Of a stretch of 13,774 bases of DNA, positions 13,645-13,774 are shown piece after piece. How positions within the stretch are numbered: position 1 is the first letter of the stretch; each line of letters starts with the position of its first letter. This DNA is from Burkholderiales bacterium. Lineage in GTDB: Bacteria > Pseudomonadota > Gammaproteobacteria > Burkholderiales > Burkholderiaceae. Where the stretch lies: contig CANBUA010000111.1 in NCBI GenBank assembly GCA_947372535.1, forward strand, positions 1-13,774, in the 5' to 3' direction. The translations under genes were made by a program, and so were the position numbers. The notes below the pieces were generated by a model, which saw nothing but the letters and a program-made list of their open reading frames with translations, was not told where the DNA came from and did no database searches.

Positions 13645-13660
13645 CGGCATGGATGTTGCG
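13645..13660 (+). promoter_or_regulatory. Sigma-54 (-24/-12) promoter of the rpoN-like gene
   Basis: Plus strand CGGCATG-GATG-TTGC-G with exact GG-N10-GC spacing; the -24 block is identical to that of the 102-aa gene promoter. Predicted start near 13671, about 27 bases before the ATG. This would make the sigma-54 gene dependent on sigma-54. Confidence 0.6.
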
Positions 13661-13697
13661 GCGCATCAAGGACTTTGACTCACGACGAGATGTCTCC

Positions 13698-13774
13698 ATG
13701 AACGCACCAGCCATCCGGGCGGAACAGCGCCAGAACCAGACCCTCACCCCCCGCCTGCAACAGGCCGTTCGGCT
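13698..13774 (+). CDS. rpoN: RNA polymerase sigma-54 factor, N-terminal fragment (3' end outside window)
   Basis: The first 25 codons of a gene running off the window. The translation ends in QTLTPRLQQAVR, matching the conserved start of sigma-54 region I (LTPQLQQAIRLLQ in typical RpoN), the glutamine/leucine-rich segment that contacts the -12 element and the activator. The first dozen residues are not characteristic. Only a weak GAG precedes the ATG, but no other in-frame start exists between it and the predicted transcription start. The usual rpoN neighbour lptB is not upstream; instead there is a 355-base gap and a hypothetical gene, so this may be a second, accessory rpoN. Identification rests on a short stretch and needs the rest of the gene. 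Confidence 0.75.
   Translation, partial: MNAPAIRAEQRQNQTLTPRLQQAVR

Overview
The window is GC-rich, densely coded DNA whose gene families and protein style point to a betaproteobacterium of the order Burkholderiales. I infer this from gene content and codon use, not from a marker gene. No rRNA, tRNA, CRISPR array, insertion sequence or phage gene is visible.

Left part (1-5022, + strand): a signalling operon. It holds a 5'-truncated hybrid histidine kinase (HAMP, GAF, coiled coil, kinase core, three receiver domains), a CheR-type methyltransferase whose start codon overlaps the kinase stop (ATGA), and a receiver-histidine kinase. There is no CheB methylesterase among them. Next come a convergent short-chain dehydrogenase (5046-5903, -) and a divergent membrane-anchored endonuclease/exonuclease/phosphatase-fold protein (6001-7038, +).

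Right part (7162-13774): small genes of the envelope/stress type. In order they are a Gln/Ser/Asn-rich disordered protein, an HldE/RfaE2-like nucleotidyltransferase, an OmpA-like beta-barrel, a 71-residue acidic Pro-rich protein, a DUF1328 membrane peptide, a DUF4142 lipoprotein, a DUF2383/PA2169-family helical-bundle protein, an AI-2E-family permease, a hemerythrin-domain protein and a 102-residue hydrophilic protein. The window ends in the first 25 codons of an rpoN-like (sigma-54) gene.

The most striking signal is in the promoters. Seven gaps in the right part carry a sigma-54 type -24/-12 element (GG-N10-GC, mostly GGCAYG-N4-TTGC), each in the correct orientation and a short distance upstream of a start codon. 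They precede the Q-rich gene, the barrel-nucleotidyltransferase pair, the 71-aa gene, the DUF2383-DUF4142 pair, the hemerythrin-permease pair, the 102-aa gene and the rpoN-like gene itself. Several predicted transcripts also begin with, or carry close to the 5' end, a small stem-loop. I read this as a compact sigma-54 regulon of envelope/stress proteins next to a possibly self-activating sigma-54 gene. The enhancer-binding activator it would need is not in the window.
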